A stretch of DNA of 64,000 bases from Plenodomus lindquistii (GCA_025504975.1 JANUWI010000001.1:3658001-3722000), one strand, 5' to 3'. Counted from the first letter of the stretch, positions 42,061-52,445 are shown. Program-made: numbers and translations. The notes: generated by a model from the sequence alone, not told the origin.

Positions 42061-44583
42061 TCACAGAGGCTTGGATACTAGGGTGAACGAATCCCTTGTC
42101 AAGCCAAACCATTTGTTCAGGCGACGGCCCATGGATTGCAGCAGGATCGGATCGATACTGGGATTAGGGTGCGGGCGATGAAAGATGATGCGACCACCAC
42201 CATCAAGCTTCTCGAATGTGACAATCGAGCCTCCACCGTTGCTTGCTGTAAAGCCCGCATCTGCCATACTGGCAACAAATGTGTCCCAATCAACAGCTTT
42301 CTGACGCTCTTCGAGTGAAGTGGGGAACATGTAACGAAAGGTGGCGTATGAGCGCTTCGGCACAGTAATTTGAGACTGAGGGGGCTCCCCAGTGTCGACT
42401 GCGCCCACATCCTCGGTGTGTTCGTCAGGTCTTGCTTCTCCGCGGGTTTTTGACTTCGTTTTAGAGGGCTCTGTCTTCAACTTCGGCGACTGTTCAGAGA
42501 TATTCGGTAACGGCAAGAACATGTCCTCATTCTCGGGTATCTTGGGCCTCTGCGACTCTGCGAGGACGTATTGACGCTTTTGGTCCAGACGAGTCGTGTA
42601 TCTAACATCTTTCCAAAACGAGAGCGGCTGCATCATAGTTTCTATATCTGCTTCAAGCACTCCCTTCCTTTTCTCGCCTGAGCGACACAACTCTGACACT
42701 GCGCGCCAGTAATTTTGCAAAGTGCCATGGAGATGTTCAAAGCTCTTGAGCCACTCAAGATTTCGTTGCCCGCTGGGTGGAACCGCAGCTTGGAACGCGG
42801 CTAAGGCTACCGTTGTGGAGCTGAAGTCGGTGCGATTTAATGCGGACGGCCGCTCGTGGTTCAAAACCCTCCAATACAAACGGTCCTCGGTTTTTGCGCA
42901 TTGTTCGATCATGTGGTTCGAGTTGCGGGGGCGGTGCATGCGAACAGCCCACAAGAGTTGCAAGAGTATCACATAGTCGGAGAGCTTCTCGTAGTGAACC
43001 TCGTCCAAGCGTCCACGTTCATCTGCCGATGAACTCGCGAGATGGTCATCGAGCATGTCCAGCAGCATAGCGTAGCGGAAGCGGGTTTCGCTATCTGGAG
43101 GACCTCCTAGTTGCGTGAAGATCCACCACATTCTTTCCTTTCGATAGGCATGAGCGACTCCAGAAGATGGCCCATCTCCTTTCTTGGTAAATTCTGCTTT
43201 GACCCTGGTTATGCCTTCCAATTTGGAAACGTCGTCCGAAGCTCTCCCGGTCATCTCAAAAGCTTCATACATGTTGCGGAACCCTGGCCGCTGGGCCATG
43301 ATGGCATCTAGTTGCTTAGCCCGCGTGTGTATCTCATTGGCAAGTATCAACTCAAGGGCACCAAGAGCACCGTCGATTTTCTTCGGTAGAGGCGACCCTG
43401 CAATAATCGAATCCCGATAACGATGATAAAGCCCCTGGAGATGTTTAAATTCGAGCAAAGTCATGAGCCAGAACCGATTCAGATTGATATCACCCATGAT
43501 TTCGCCGTTGGTGATAGTCACACCAATCCCTCGTCGGCTGACCGACTCAAACACTTGCATCTGTGCTACCTTGCGCATGTAGCGCTTGAGGTATGATGGC
43601 TCTGTTTGCAGTAACCACAAGTGGTCATTTGTCACATCGAACCTTGCTTGTACTTCAGCGGTCAATGCGTCCACGTCGAAGTGGGGCGGCCCCGTGAACG
43701 GCTGATGCACAAATGCCGACCATCGTGCGCCGTCTCCAGTCGTTTTCAGTCCCGTATCTATCAGCTCGTCCCACTTTGTAGAACCGGAATGTTCGTCAGG
43801 AGGTATGCCTTCGAGTAGGTGCTCGACGATACGCCGCAGAAGTCTCCCAAGAGTAGCCTGAGCTTCGATAACTTGTCTTGCGCGTGGAAAACCTATGGTA
43901 TCAAACCGATGGGCCGCAACTTTTTCCCACCTCGTGAGGGTACCGTATCCTGGTCCATACATTTGAACGGTGCCGGCGTTGAACTGGGCGGCCAAGAGAC
44001 CCAGGCCCCATGCGCTGCGCAATTGCTCATAGTCGAAAGGTGCCCAATCCTCTGCGGAATGTTTTGCGCGAGCATTGAGCAGTCCAATCAAAGTTGACGG
44101 GCTACGGATGAGGGTATCGATGTCTAGATATGGTATGAGATGATACTTCCTGTATTTGGTCGCCCGACCCTCCTGCCAGCTCATCCCTGAGTAATCGAGT
44201 TCTGCAATAAGACCCTTGTGTTCGGGCAGGTCAGGCTCGACCTGACGTAGAAGTGCTGCTCGTTTTGGCTGTGTCCTTTTGCGCCAGCGGTTCAGGATCT
44301 GATCTCCGGCCCTATGTATCGCTTCTCGTAGGTAGGTTCGAGATTCGTTCATGTCCTTTACGTCGCGGGCCAGAATGGATCGTGCCTGCCCGTCCGTAAG
44401 AACCTCGGTGTAGTGAAACCGATCGATATTCTGCTCTTCTGAAGTGTAGTAATAAGTCTGGCAATCTGGACATGTGCACGGGGGTGGGCATATCGGGACG
44501 TTAGAAGAGATGACCTCAGTGCTGGTCGCTATCATCTCAGCGGCCGTCTTCATCCGACTGGGAAGATGGTCGGCGACCTCCAT
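42061..44583 (-). CDS. Large uncharacterised fungal protein, paralogue B
   Basis: The intronless 840-residue protein starts at the ATG at 44583. An alternative 44646 start adds a hydrophobic 21-residue extension absent from A. It has the same architecture as paralogue A: CPPPCTCPDC near residue 32, LLRQVEPDLPEH, MYGPGYGTLTRWEKVAAHR, GFPRARQVIEAQATL, LWLLQTEPSYLKRYMRK, MWWIFTQLGGPPDSETRFRY, a Lys-rich linker, and the C-terminal block with VDWDTFVASMADAGF, NGGGSIVTFEK, IIFHRPHPNPSIDPILL and GRRLNKWFGLT. The Cys pattern C-x3-C-x-C-x2-C is shared exactly and may bind zinc. No catalytic domain is recognised. The conserved C-terminal block is HicA-like in layout (see findings). Confidence 0.72.
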   Translation of the reverse strand: MEVADHLPSRMKTAAEMIATSTEVISSNVPICPPPCTCPDCQTYYYTSEEQNIDRFHYTEVLTDGQARSILARDVKDMNESRTYLREAIHRAGDQILNRWRKRTQPKRAALLRQVEPDLPEHKGLIAELDYSGMSWQEGRATKYRKYHLIPYLDIDTLIRSPSTLIGLLNARAKHSAEDWAPFDYEQLRSAWGLGLLAAQFNAGTVQMYGPGYGTLTRWEKVAAHRFDTIGFPRARQVIEAQATLGRLLRRIVEHLLEGIPPDEHSGSTKWDELIDTGLKTTGDGARWSAFVHQPFTGPPHFDVDALTAEVQARFDVTNDHLWLLQTEPSYLKRYMRKVAQMQVFESVSRRGIGVTITNGEIMGDINLNRFWLMTLLEFKHLQGLYHRYRDSIIAGSPLPKKIDGALGALELILANEIHTRAKQLDAIMAQRPGFRNMYEAFEMTGRASDDVSKLEGITRVKAEFTKKGDGPSSGVAHAYRKERMWWIFTQLGGPPDSETRFRYAMLLDMLDDHLASSSADERGRLDEVHYEKLSDYVILLQLLWAVRMHRPRNSNHMIEQCAKTEDRLYWRVLNHERPSALNRTDFSSTTVALAAFQAAVPPSGQRNLEWLKSFEHLHGTLQNYWRAVSELCRSGEKRKGVLEADIETMMQPLSFWKDVRYTTRLDQKRQYVLAESQRPKIPENEDMFLPLPNISEQSPKLKTEPSKTKSKTRGEARPDEHTEDVGAVDTGEPPQSQITVPKRSYATFRYMFPTSLEERQKAVDWDTFVASMADAGFTASNGGGSIVTFEKLDGGGRIIFHRPHPNPSIDPILLQSMGRRLNKWFGLTRDSFTLVSKPL

Positions 44584-45088
44584 GATGAAGTGATAGAATA
44601 TGATGAACCAAAATCTTGTAACTGTGTTTGAGAGACAGAACGCCAACTTGTGCTGGGGTTTGAAGTGGGGAAGCTGCGTTACATACGCTAAAAGTTAGCG
44701 TGTCACGAAGCTGGCGCGATGGCACGTGCACTGCATACGGGGAGTTTGATTCCTCTTCCAGCGCGTCACCTGCGTACAACACAAAACTTTGCCTAGCGAT
44801 CCAAAAAAAAAACTATATGCCTTTCATCGCATGCAAGCTCTCGTTGCTACACCGGTAATGCTCAGCACTTTTCATCATCGAGCACCCCCTCGTTGTGAAT
44901 TCTCCACTCTTTGGCTTTCAGAATAGCGGGTAGAGGACCAGTGAACATCAAGATGGTAGGAAAGTGGGTTCCAGAGCTCTCAGGATTTCTCGTCACTTCG
45001 TGCTATCTTGACGCACAGCATTTTCGAAGTTTGTTGATCGAGGCTTCCAGAAGCCACTGTCTTATCCCATCTGGACGAGATAGTAGGG
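44584..45088. other. Intergenic, no gene seen
   Basis: This is the promoter side of paralogue B and the 3' side of the F-box-like gene. Frames are at or below 81 codons without support. Confidence 0.4.
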
Positions 45089-45922
45089 CTATCTCATGAT
45101 GCCCTCCCATGTGATCACGATCTTCCCAACCCCCTCAAACTGAATATCCGAAGCCACGGGCCTTGTTCCCCATCTCTTCTGGACCTCCTCGTGGTTCCTA
45201 TAGTCCTGCGTGTACATGCAATTGATGTAATGATTTTGGCGGTATGTGGCTAGCGCAAGGGTGCAGCTTGGATGCTTCCATAAGACGACCATACTCCTTG
45301 TTCGCACTGTCGTCCTGTTGACCGGCTGGAAAGGTAGCATCCCTTTCTCAGTTTCGGCGATGGCCCTGCGGATTCTGGGTGGAGGCCCATTAAACCAAAC
45401 ATCCATATCGCGGAGAAGTTCGCAAAGCGTCCAGCCTGGATCAAAATCATCCTCAGTGGTTTCAGAAAAGTCTCGAAGTTGGATCGTGAGCTCGGAGAGA
45501 TGAAGGTTCAGGAGAAGCAGGATACCGGGATCCAGATATTTCTCGTCACCAGTGATTATGTAGTCCTCCACCCTGGGAAAGATGGGCCCTGTAAGTTCGA
45601 ACGTGAGGTTTGTCATCGCAAAGAGCAGATCCGAGGGGTGGAATAGTATAGCTCGTTGCGGCTTCTGGCTGCGTAGCATCCTGCTGTTCTCTTCGATTAG
45701 TCTCCCGACCAACGTAGCAATCTCGTTCTTGCACTCCACTCTGACTTGGCGACATGTCGACATGAGTCCTAGGACCTGTCTTGCATGCATGTTTACGGGA
45801 GTGCAATAGCTGTAGATCTGAAGGCGGATCTCGTAGGGGAATGCCAGAAAACCCCGTCGGACGGGAGTTGGTCGTTCTATTGCCAACAGCTCAAGTGCCA
45901 TTATAGTAAGCTGTAAATCCAT
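45089..45922 (-). CDS. F-box-like / 2EXR-type fungal protein
   Basis: This is an intronless 277-residue frame. Starts at 45922 (MDLQLTIMALELLA) or 45901 are both possible. The conserved part is RRGFLAFPYEIRLQIYSYC followed by VLGLMSTCRQVRVECKNEI, the pattern of the very common fungal proteins with a degenerate F-box or 2EXR-type head. In these, a 'LPxExRxxIY' helix is followed by 'LLxxCRQIxxE'. The remainder has no recognised domain. True F-box proteins recruit substrates to SCF ubiquitin ligases, while many of these fungal relatives have no shown function. It is divergent from the neighbour at 46371, which also starts with an F-box-like helix. Confidence 0.7.
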   Translation of the reverse strand: MDLQLTIMALELLAIERPTPVRRGFLAFPYEIRLQIYSYCTPVNMHARQVLGLMSTCRQVRVECKNEIATLVGRLIEENSRMLRSQKPQRAILFHPSDLLFAMTNLTFELTGPIFPRVEDYIITGDEKYLDPGILLLLNLHLSELTIQLRDFSETTEDDFDPGWTLCELLRDMDVWFNGPPPRIRRAIAETEKGMLPFQPVNRTTVRTRSMVVLWKHPSCTLALATYRQNHYINCMYTQDYRNHEEVQKRWGTRPVASDIQFEGVGKIVITWEGIMR

Positions 45923-46370
45923 TCTTGGGATCTCTTATCGATATGCGTTTGGGATTGATCTTGTCAAGCAAAAGTCTGGAGTTAAATTCGACGAACATGT
46001 GTGCGAAACGAGAGCAATTAGTCCAAGGAAAAAAAAATCAAAGTGCGCGCGGATCACTCTTGATCACCTAAATGTATTGAAAGCACGTGTACATCAAGGA
46101 ACCCGATGTGGAAAGCATCACCGGAACCCCAGTTCATAATTTGGTTTTTGGGTACACATGTATGCAGGGTCGATGCAACTCAGGTCTTAGCAGAACCACG
46201 ACCTGCACGCCGTTGCTCAATAATGCCTAGCATTCCCCGCAAAGCCGAGAGAAAATACCGAATACTCATAGCCTATTCCAAACGTGTTTCTTGTTTGTCG
46301 AGTTGTACCCGGTACTTGTAATTCTTTTTCAACACAGCAATACTGTCGCCGGCGTTGGATCAAAGCGACC
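45923..46370. promoter_or_regulatory. Divergent promoter between two F-box-like genes
   Basis: These 448 bases separate two divergent start codons. No further gene is supported, and no diagnostic motif is recognised. Confidence 0.45.
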
Positions 46371-47384
46371 ATGACTCTTTCACCAGTCGAGTGCTTGCCA
46401 TACGAGCTTCTCGAAATCATCTTCTTCACGACGAATTGCAGCGTCGACCTACTGCAAGCATCACCGTACATCTCAATGCGGCTATCGAATCACATCGTCT
46501 ATAAAAAAGCTTGTGACAAGCACCTCACGCACACGTACAACGACCGCTCAACACAGTCAGCAGCACAAAGTGTCATCTTCGCCAGCAAGTGGATGACTTG
46601 GAAGGTGTTCAAGACTTGGATCATTCGCACATACGAGGACGCCGGTTGTCTTTGCGGCGAAAAGAAAAGGGACCGTTGTTACGATCCACAATGGCCACCA
46701 AATTTTGGATATGCAACGAGCATGATGTTCTCGCGAACTCACCTTCCTCAAATTGCCTTCATGAAGTGTCGATTACCCATCAAACTTCTCCACGGTCCCT
46801 GGACGCGCGACAAAGTAGAGTTCCTTTCCTTTCTGTTGTGGCTCACCAGCATGAGCGTCGACTGGATGGATGAAGAGATGCGCAGGATTGTCACTGATGG
46901 GCGGCTGCAGGCCATCCGAGAAGGCAATATCGAAGCAGTGGAGCTGTTCAATCATAATCGTCGGCTCGGACGTGCCGCTGACACGGAATTGGTCTGCTAC
47001 GCTGTTATGGACGCCGGTTGCAATCGACGCATCGTATTTGATACTGTGCGGATGGCTTGGTGCTTCAATTCGCCTCTTGTGAGATGGAGCATTGCAGATT
47101 TGGAGTTCGGGTGCCATGATCGAATGCGTGAGGGCGATCCCAATGGGCAATGGGTCGCGCAGTTACTCGTGGATCTCCGGAAGAAGCGCACCATGGCAAA
47201 GGAATCCCCTTGCTGGTCCAGGGTTGACCTTGATCATGGATTCGACTTGAACACAGGAAGACCTGGGTTGGATGATCATTTGGTCAATCGAAAATTGGCA
47301 TGGGACTTGGGTAAACCCATCTCTGGTTTTGCGCCGTGGTGGCGTGTCAATCGGAATGCTTCTCCTTACACATGGCACTCATGA
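46371..47384 (+). CDS. F-box-like protein, 337 aa
   Basis: The start is the ATG at 46371 (context CGACCATGACT). The N-terminus SPVECLPYELLEIIFFTTNC is an F-box-like first helix (LPxELLxxI), followed by LLQASPYISMRLSNHIVYK, as in fungal F-box proteins whose C-terminus is poorly conserved. A central Cys-containing segment (CLCGEKKRDRCYDPQWPPNF) may bind metal. Later helical segments (VTDGRLQAIREGNIEAVELF) look like a single degenerate ankyrin-type hairpin. No other domain is recognised. The frame upstream to 46284 adds a segment with no ATG-supported conservation, so I prefer 46371. The function is unknown. Confidence 0.68.
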   Translation: MTLSPVECLPYELLEIIFFTTNCSVDLLQASPYISMRLSNHIVYKKACDKHLTHTYNDRSTQSAAQSVIFASKWMTWKVFKTWIIRTYEDAGCLCGEKKRDRCYDPQWPPNFGYATSMMFSRTHLPQIAFMKCRLPIKLLHGPWTRDKVEFLSFLLWLTSMSVDWMDEEMRRIVTDGRLQAIREGNIEAVELFNHNRRLGRAADTELVCYAVMDAGCNRRIVFDTVRMAWCFNSPLVRWSIADLEFGCHDRMREGDPNGQWVAQLLVDLRKKRTMAKESPCWSRVDLDHGFDLNTGRPGLDDHLVNRKLAWDLGKPISGFAPWWRVNRNASPYTWHS

Positions 47385-48058
47385 TAGATGTGTCTATAAG
47401 ATGCTCGCTTCTTCCAATGCACATCATGAGGGCTATAGAGGGCATACGTGCGGAAGTTTCACTCCACGGCTGACGGTAGACTTTCTGACGTGGGTATCGA
47501 TGAGTGAACAGTCGCGAGAACCAAAGCCATAGAACAATTCGACTGAATCTCGCTACTGATATACTTTGGATAACTTGCCGGGTCTTCTCCGCGGCTATAC
47601 TCTGAACATGTTCAGGGTTCTACCGGACCGTTTCGGTAGAATCTGGCAGCGAATACCGAGGTTCCCACAATGGACGATTGCTTTCCATGTGCAGAACTCG
47701 ATACAGTCGACTGTCATATACCGCAATACTGAACTCCGAGGTAGATGTGTCATGGATGCAATGAAATCCGAACTCTGGTTCTGAGGTCTCAGATTCAAGC
47801 CGCAATGAAGGGCTGTGTACTACCGGTACTCGATAGCATGCCATTAACATTGTGTCGTCTTCAGAAGCACAGCAGATTGCCTCGATTCAACTATCAACTA
47901 CTTACGCATATGCCCAGGTGGCTTGTGATTGGCGAACTGCAAAACGTGAACCATGCATTCACGTGGGTGCGCGTGTGATGACGTCATCACTGTCGCTGAA
48001 CGCGGTTTCCGAATGCCAGTGGCAACCACCGCTGCAGTCCGCGATTGAAACACCGCAC
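47385..48058. other. Intergenic, no gene seen
   Basis: This is between co-oriented genes. Short frames on both strands lack support. In-frame ATGs at 47978 and 48059 are alternative starts for the next gene. Confidence 0.4.
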
Positions 48059-49023
48059 ATGTCCTTGCCTCCATTCAAACGACTACTGCGGCCGATTCTT
48101 GATACTAGATGGCGCGCTTACTCTTCTGTCACGCGTAACGTACCTTTCAACTTCTTCTCTGGATTTGCCGTCACCAGCATGGCTTCGGCGTCGATAGATG
48201 CGTCAGCATTCCCGGCTACCTCATACAAGCCAAAGTACGACAAGTGGCCATACAGTCCTTCAGACTTCCAGCGGTATGACGAGAATGACGATGCCGTGTT
48301 TTATCAGCAAGCGCGCCTCGTCACACACATTGATGATCCATCGATCAATCGGCTCACGCAGTATTACGATACTGTGCTTCCAACACATGGCAAGATAATG
48401 GACATGTGTACTAGCTGGAAGAGCTTCTACCCTTATACCACCAAAGAAGCTGTCCAGAAGAAAGAACTAGAAGTCTTTGGTGTAGGTCTGAACGCCGAGG
48501 AAATGAAACTCAATGGCCTATTTCAGGATACCGAGCACTGGAGGGTCATGGATTTGAACAAGGCACCATATGACGTCCGCGCTGGGTGGGCTGGGAGCGA
48601 CTTGAAATTTGACGCTGTCACTTGCGTCGTCAGCATCGATTACCTTGTCAAACCACTAGATATATGCAAGAACCTCTTTGACGCGACCAACGAGGGGGGC
48701 CAGATCCATCTCGTAATCAGCAATCGATGCTTCCCAAATAAGGTCATCCGTAGATGGATGATGTTGTCCGAAATCTCCAGGCTCGAGCTCGTTGGTGGTG
48801 AGTATTAAAACACGATCCACAGCCGCCTTTGGCTAAGCGCTAAACCTTCGTAGACTACTTGCACTTTGCAGGCTGGAAAGATGTGGAGATTATTGACTTG
48901 TGCGCCCGAGATGAGACGGGTAAACGGGTTACAGATGATCAAGGAATAGTGCTCTTCGATTCACCCCGATTACCAAGCCATCTAGACCCTCTGTGGGTTG
49001 TGCGAGGCACGAAACACTCTTAG
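48059..49023 (+). CDS. SAM-dependent methyltransferase-like protein
   Basis: The exons are 48059..48797 and 48854..49023 with a 56-nt intron (GTGAGT, CGCTAAA, TAG), giving 302 residues. The intron joins LELVG to DYLHFAGWKDVEIIDLCAR, restoring a conserved C-terminal strand. The core has HGKIMDMCTSWKSF (motif I position, degenerate), VFGVGLNAEEM, FDAVTCVVSIDYLVKPLDI (motif III/post-II) and GGQIHLVISNRCFP, consistent with the methyltransferase type-11 fold seen in fungal proteins. The glycine-rich SAM loop is weak, so activity is uncertain. An ATG at 48179 would start near the conserved region. The longer form adds MSLPPFKRLLRPILDTRWRA and an Arg/Ser-rich stretch that looks like a mitochondrial presequence. 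It is convergent with the enoyl-CoA hydratase gene, with a 258-base gap. Confidence 0.75.
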
Positions 49024-49281
49024 CATTAGCATATCATAGTCTTCGCAAATCCGTATCTTACAGTAGAGAGCAACACAATTAGTAGTTCTATGGCACTGAC
49101 CGCCCCATCAAGCAAACCCAATGAATTGCGTCCTTTCAGCCCTTGCGCAGCACCTTCAGACACTCTCCCATATGTGAGCCTTCGTCTTCCAATCGGCATC
49201 GAGGCCACTTGGATTTCCATAACTTCTGTGAAGACTCAGCTCCGAAATGCTCCCCGTAACGCATCACGGTCTCGCAACATT

Positions 49282-50076
49282 TCATAGTTTGCTCTTTGAC
49301 TTGCGCTTCTGATCTTGCTCAATCTTGAACTGCGCGACAGCCTCCGTAAACTCATCCGATCCGTATCTTTCGTTTCCAATGATTTCGCACTCGCGGTCGT
49401 TGGCATCGAGCAACGCTTGCAGCACCGGCTGCTTCATCAGAGCTTTCGATGCCCGCAACGAGCCCTGCGGTGAGCGTGCGAGGCGACTGGCGATTTCGAG
49501 TACATTCTTCTGGAAGCCATCCTTTGGCAGGATCTTAGTGATCAGACCTAGCTTGTCGAGTTCATCGGCGGTCAGCCTTTCTCCTAACAAGCACAGGGCT
49601 GCTGCTTTCTGGTAGCCCATGATCCTGGCGAAGGCGTAGCTCGATGATCCTTCCGGTGCCATTCCCCACTTTACAAATGGCGTGAAGAAGTACGCATCTG
49701 GTACGGAGTACACAAGATCAAATAAGGCGAGACTGCTGACACCATAACCTGCTGCTGGACCGTTGACAGCAGCAATGAGAATCTTTTTGCACTCAATGAG
49801 TGTCTTGTTGAGTTGGTGAAAATCGGAATTAGGCTTGAATGGCATGGGCTGCGTGTCCATGAGTTCCATTCCCGTGCAGAAGAACTTGCCTTCTCCGGTT
49901 TGGATGATGATGCGAACGTCAGAGTTGCTGTCCGCCCATCTCAGGGCGGCTAGCATCTCGCCCACCAGTGGAGGCAGAAGGGAGTTCCCTGACTGAGGGC
50001 GATTGTATTTGAGAATTGCAATTTGGCCATCTCCTTCGAGCTCGATCTTGACGTGTTGGTACGATGGTGGTGCCAT
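49282..50076 (-). CDS. Peroxisomal enoyl-CoA hydratase/isomerase (PTS1 SKL)
   Basis: This is an intronless 264-residue crotonase-fold protein. ILKYNRPQSGNSL is the N-terminal family signature and GKFFCTGMELMD the first oxyanion-hole region. VNGPAAGYGVSSLALFDLVY is the central crotonase signature. KWGMAPEGSSSYAFARIMG carries the acidic residue in the position used by delta3,delta2-enoyl-CoA isomerases (PEGSS pattern), while the second hydratase Glu is not obvious. An isomerase-type activity is therefore as likely as hydration. The protein ends KSKSKL, a canonical PTS1 signal, so it should act in peroxisomes. It is divergent from the acyl-CoA ligase at 50543 and shares a 466-base promoter region with it. 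A ligase plus PTS1-hydratase pair occurs both in aromatic-acid beta-oxidation and in some Alternaria secondary-metabolite clusters. Confidence 0.9.
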   Translation of the reverse strand: MAPPSYQHVKIELEGDGQIAILKYNRPQSGNSLLPPLVGEMLAALRWADSNSDVRIIIQTGEGKFFCTGMELMDTQPMPFKPNSDFHQLNKTLIECKKILIAAVNGPAAGYGVSSLALFDLVYSVPDAYFFTPFVKWGMAPEGSSSYAFARIMGYQKAAALCLLGERLTADELDKLGLITKILPKDGFQKNVLEIASRLARSPQGSLRASKALMKQPVLQALLDANDRECEIIGNERYGSDEFTEAVAQFKIEQDQKRKSKSKL

Positions 50077-50542
50077 GATGGCTGGCGATGACTAAGCGCT
50101 GGATTGGGTACTGATTCTTTGGACGCGTGCATTCACTGTGTTCTTCGTGTCGAAATCAGAAGTCGTGATGCGACAACTTCCTTGCGCAAGGTTCAGGTCA
50201 ACGCTCTACACTCTGTAAAGACAGCTCCTTACCATGCCATAGTCCGATAGCCGATGCCGTCTCCGCAACGGACAGAATACGTGTGGCTCGCAGCTAGACG
50301 AGCGCCACCCATGCGCCAAGCCCGTCCCCACACACGGCTAACTAGATCGCGGGTCATGCATCAAAGGACGGGGTAGACTCCACTTGCACAGTGGGATGAA
50401 AGCACGGGCAGTAAACAGCGGGAGTGCTGCGTGAGGCCGTCCGTGAGCTATGGCAGGCGGTCTTTTTTTAATTGTAGTCTCCTCGACATTTTGAGCAATC
50501 GTTCTTCACTCCACATTTGCCCTCCGGCGCGACACGAACACA
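50077..50542. promoter_or_regulatory. Shared divergent promoter of hydratase and acyl-CoA ligase
   Basis: These 466 bases lie between divergent start codons. A CCG-N3-CGG word (CCGCAACGG, 50263-50271) is the kind of everted or inverted CGG pair bound by Zn2Cys6 dimers, and a Zn2Cys6 gene lies 3 kb away. A single short match of this type also arises by chance. Confidence 0.45.
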
Positions 50543-52445
50543 ATGCAGCACAAACCAGACTCCCACTACATTCCTGTCAACAGGCCAGAATACTTCAACT
50601 TTGCGACAGATGTGGTTGATTTCTGGGCAGCCCAACCGGGCAATTTACAAGCTATGTATTGGGTGTCGCAGGACGAGTCTTCGACGCGCACTTTGAGCTA
50701 CGAGTACTTCTCGCGCCAATCGCACCGGATAGCAGTCCTGCTGGAGCAACATGGCGTCAGGGAAGGGGAAACAATGATAATGGTGCTCCCTCGAGTACCT
50801 GCATGGTGAGATCAGTCCCTGGTCCATTCTTCGACAGCTCGCTGAACTCTTAAGGTGGGAGATTGGGCTTGCTGGACTTCGCAGTGGAATCATCATCGCG
50901 CCTGGCACGACTCTGTCAACCGAGAAAGACATCCAATATCGGTGTAGCACGAGTAAAGCAAGCGTGTTTGTCGGAGATGCTGTCAGCGTCGCGAAGTTCC
51001 TTGCTGTACGACACCAGTGTCCAACTGTCAAGAAAATCATACAGGTCGGCGACGTCGCGCCAACAGGTGTAGTCTCTCTCTACTCGGCTATAGAGGGAGT
51101 TGAGAGCAAGGCCACATACAGGACTGTCAAGCGACACTGGAGCCAACACGCGATCACGTACTTCACCTCCGGAACTTCCGGTCCGCCAAAGATGGTCCGC
51201 CATAATCAAGTTTCTTATCCCCTAGGTAGGCTTCCAAGTCTTCTAAACCGAGATGCGAGCTGACGTACGAAGCCCTTGCAAACACAGGCAAATATTGGTA
51301 TCAGCTAGCTCCTGGGAAAGTCCTCTGGAATACTGCAGAACAAGGTATGTTAGATCTGTGCCTTGTGAAGATAGCTCTGGCTGATTGTGGCTTCAAAAGG
51401 CTGGGGAAAGGCTGCTTATTCCTGGTTCGGAGCCTGGAACTGCGGCGCATCGCTCTTCGTCTTTGATGACCGCGGCGCATTCAGCCCCCAACGCCTCGTG
51501 GACACACTCCACCGTTACCCCATCACTGCACTCTGTGCGGCTCCTCTCGCGTACCGACAGCTCGTTCTAAAAGAAGGCCGACAATACCTCAAGCAATATC
51601 CACCAATGGCCTTAACACACTGCAGTGCGGCCGGAGAGGCTCTAAACGCCGAGGTGACCCGGCAATGGCAACAGATCACCGGTATGGAGATTCATGAAGG
51701 ATACGGCCAAACCGAGACAATGTTGTTATGCGGTAACTTCAAAGGAGACAAAATCCAACCCGGCTCAATGGGAAAGCCGGCGCCTGGTGTGCCGCTCCAC
51801 ATCATCAGGGCGGACGGAAAGGTTGCAGCCGACGACGAGGAGGGCGAGATGGCTCTGTTACTGAGCGACCCGTCAGATAGTAGCAGTTTCTTCGGCCTGC
51901 TTGATGGCTATATCCGTGAAGACAACACTTTCGACCGACGACAAAAGACATTTACCATCAACGGCGAAATCAAGACGTGGTATGTAACCGGCGATCGCGC
52001 AAAGCGGGATGCAAGCGGATACTTCTGGTTTGTCGGACGTGCGGACGACGTGATCAACTCCTCCGGATATCGGATAGGTAAGATCTCAAGCCTAACTCAC
52101 TGCCCTGATACAACTAACGCTGGCCAAGGTCCCTTCGAAGTCGAGTCTACACTGAAGCTACATCCCGCCGTCGCGGAATCCGCGGTGATATCGTCGCCTG
52201 ATCCGGTACGGGGAGAAGTGGTGAAAGCCTTCGTGGTGCTCACATCAGAGTATAAGAACGCCGTACACGAGGATCTTAAGAAGCAATTGCAAGACTTCTG
52301 TAAGAAGAATGCGGCGCCATACAAATATCCGCGCAAGATCGAATTCGTCGACGGGAACTATCTCCCAAAGACGGTAAGCGGCAAGATACAGCGGGCAGAG
52401 CTGAGGAAGTCGGAGTGGAAGAATGTTGATAAGGCGAAGCTTTGA
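50543..52445 (+). CDS. Peroxisomal acyl-CoA ligase (ACSM-like, PTS1 AKL)
   Basis: Five exons, 50543..50805, 50855..51225, 51273..51344, 51400..52077 and 52129..52445, give 566 residues with all phases closing. It is an ANL-superfamily AMP-forming ligase. The P-loop reads TYFTSGTSGPPKM, the A5-type motif is EGYGQTETM, the A7/A8 region is YVTGDRAKRD and GRADDVINSSGYRIG, and the catalytic Lys motif is PKTVSGKIQRAEL. The substrate pocket region (WSQHAITYF, NTAEQGWGKAAYSWFGAWN) resembles medium-chain/aromatic ACSM-type ligases. The C-terminus VDKAKL is a PTS1 variant. The enzyme makes an acyl-AMP, then an acyl-CoA, here probably inside peroxisomes beside the divergent hydratase. The substrate (benzoate/cinnamate-like, medium-chain or a specialised acid) cannot be read directly. 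Confidence 0.93.
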
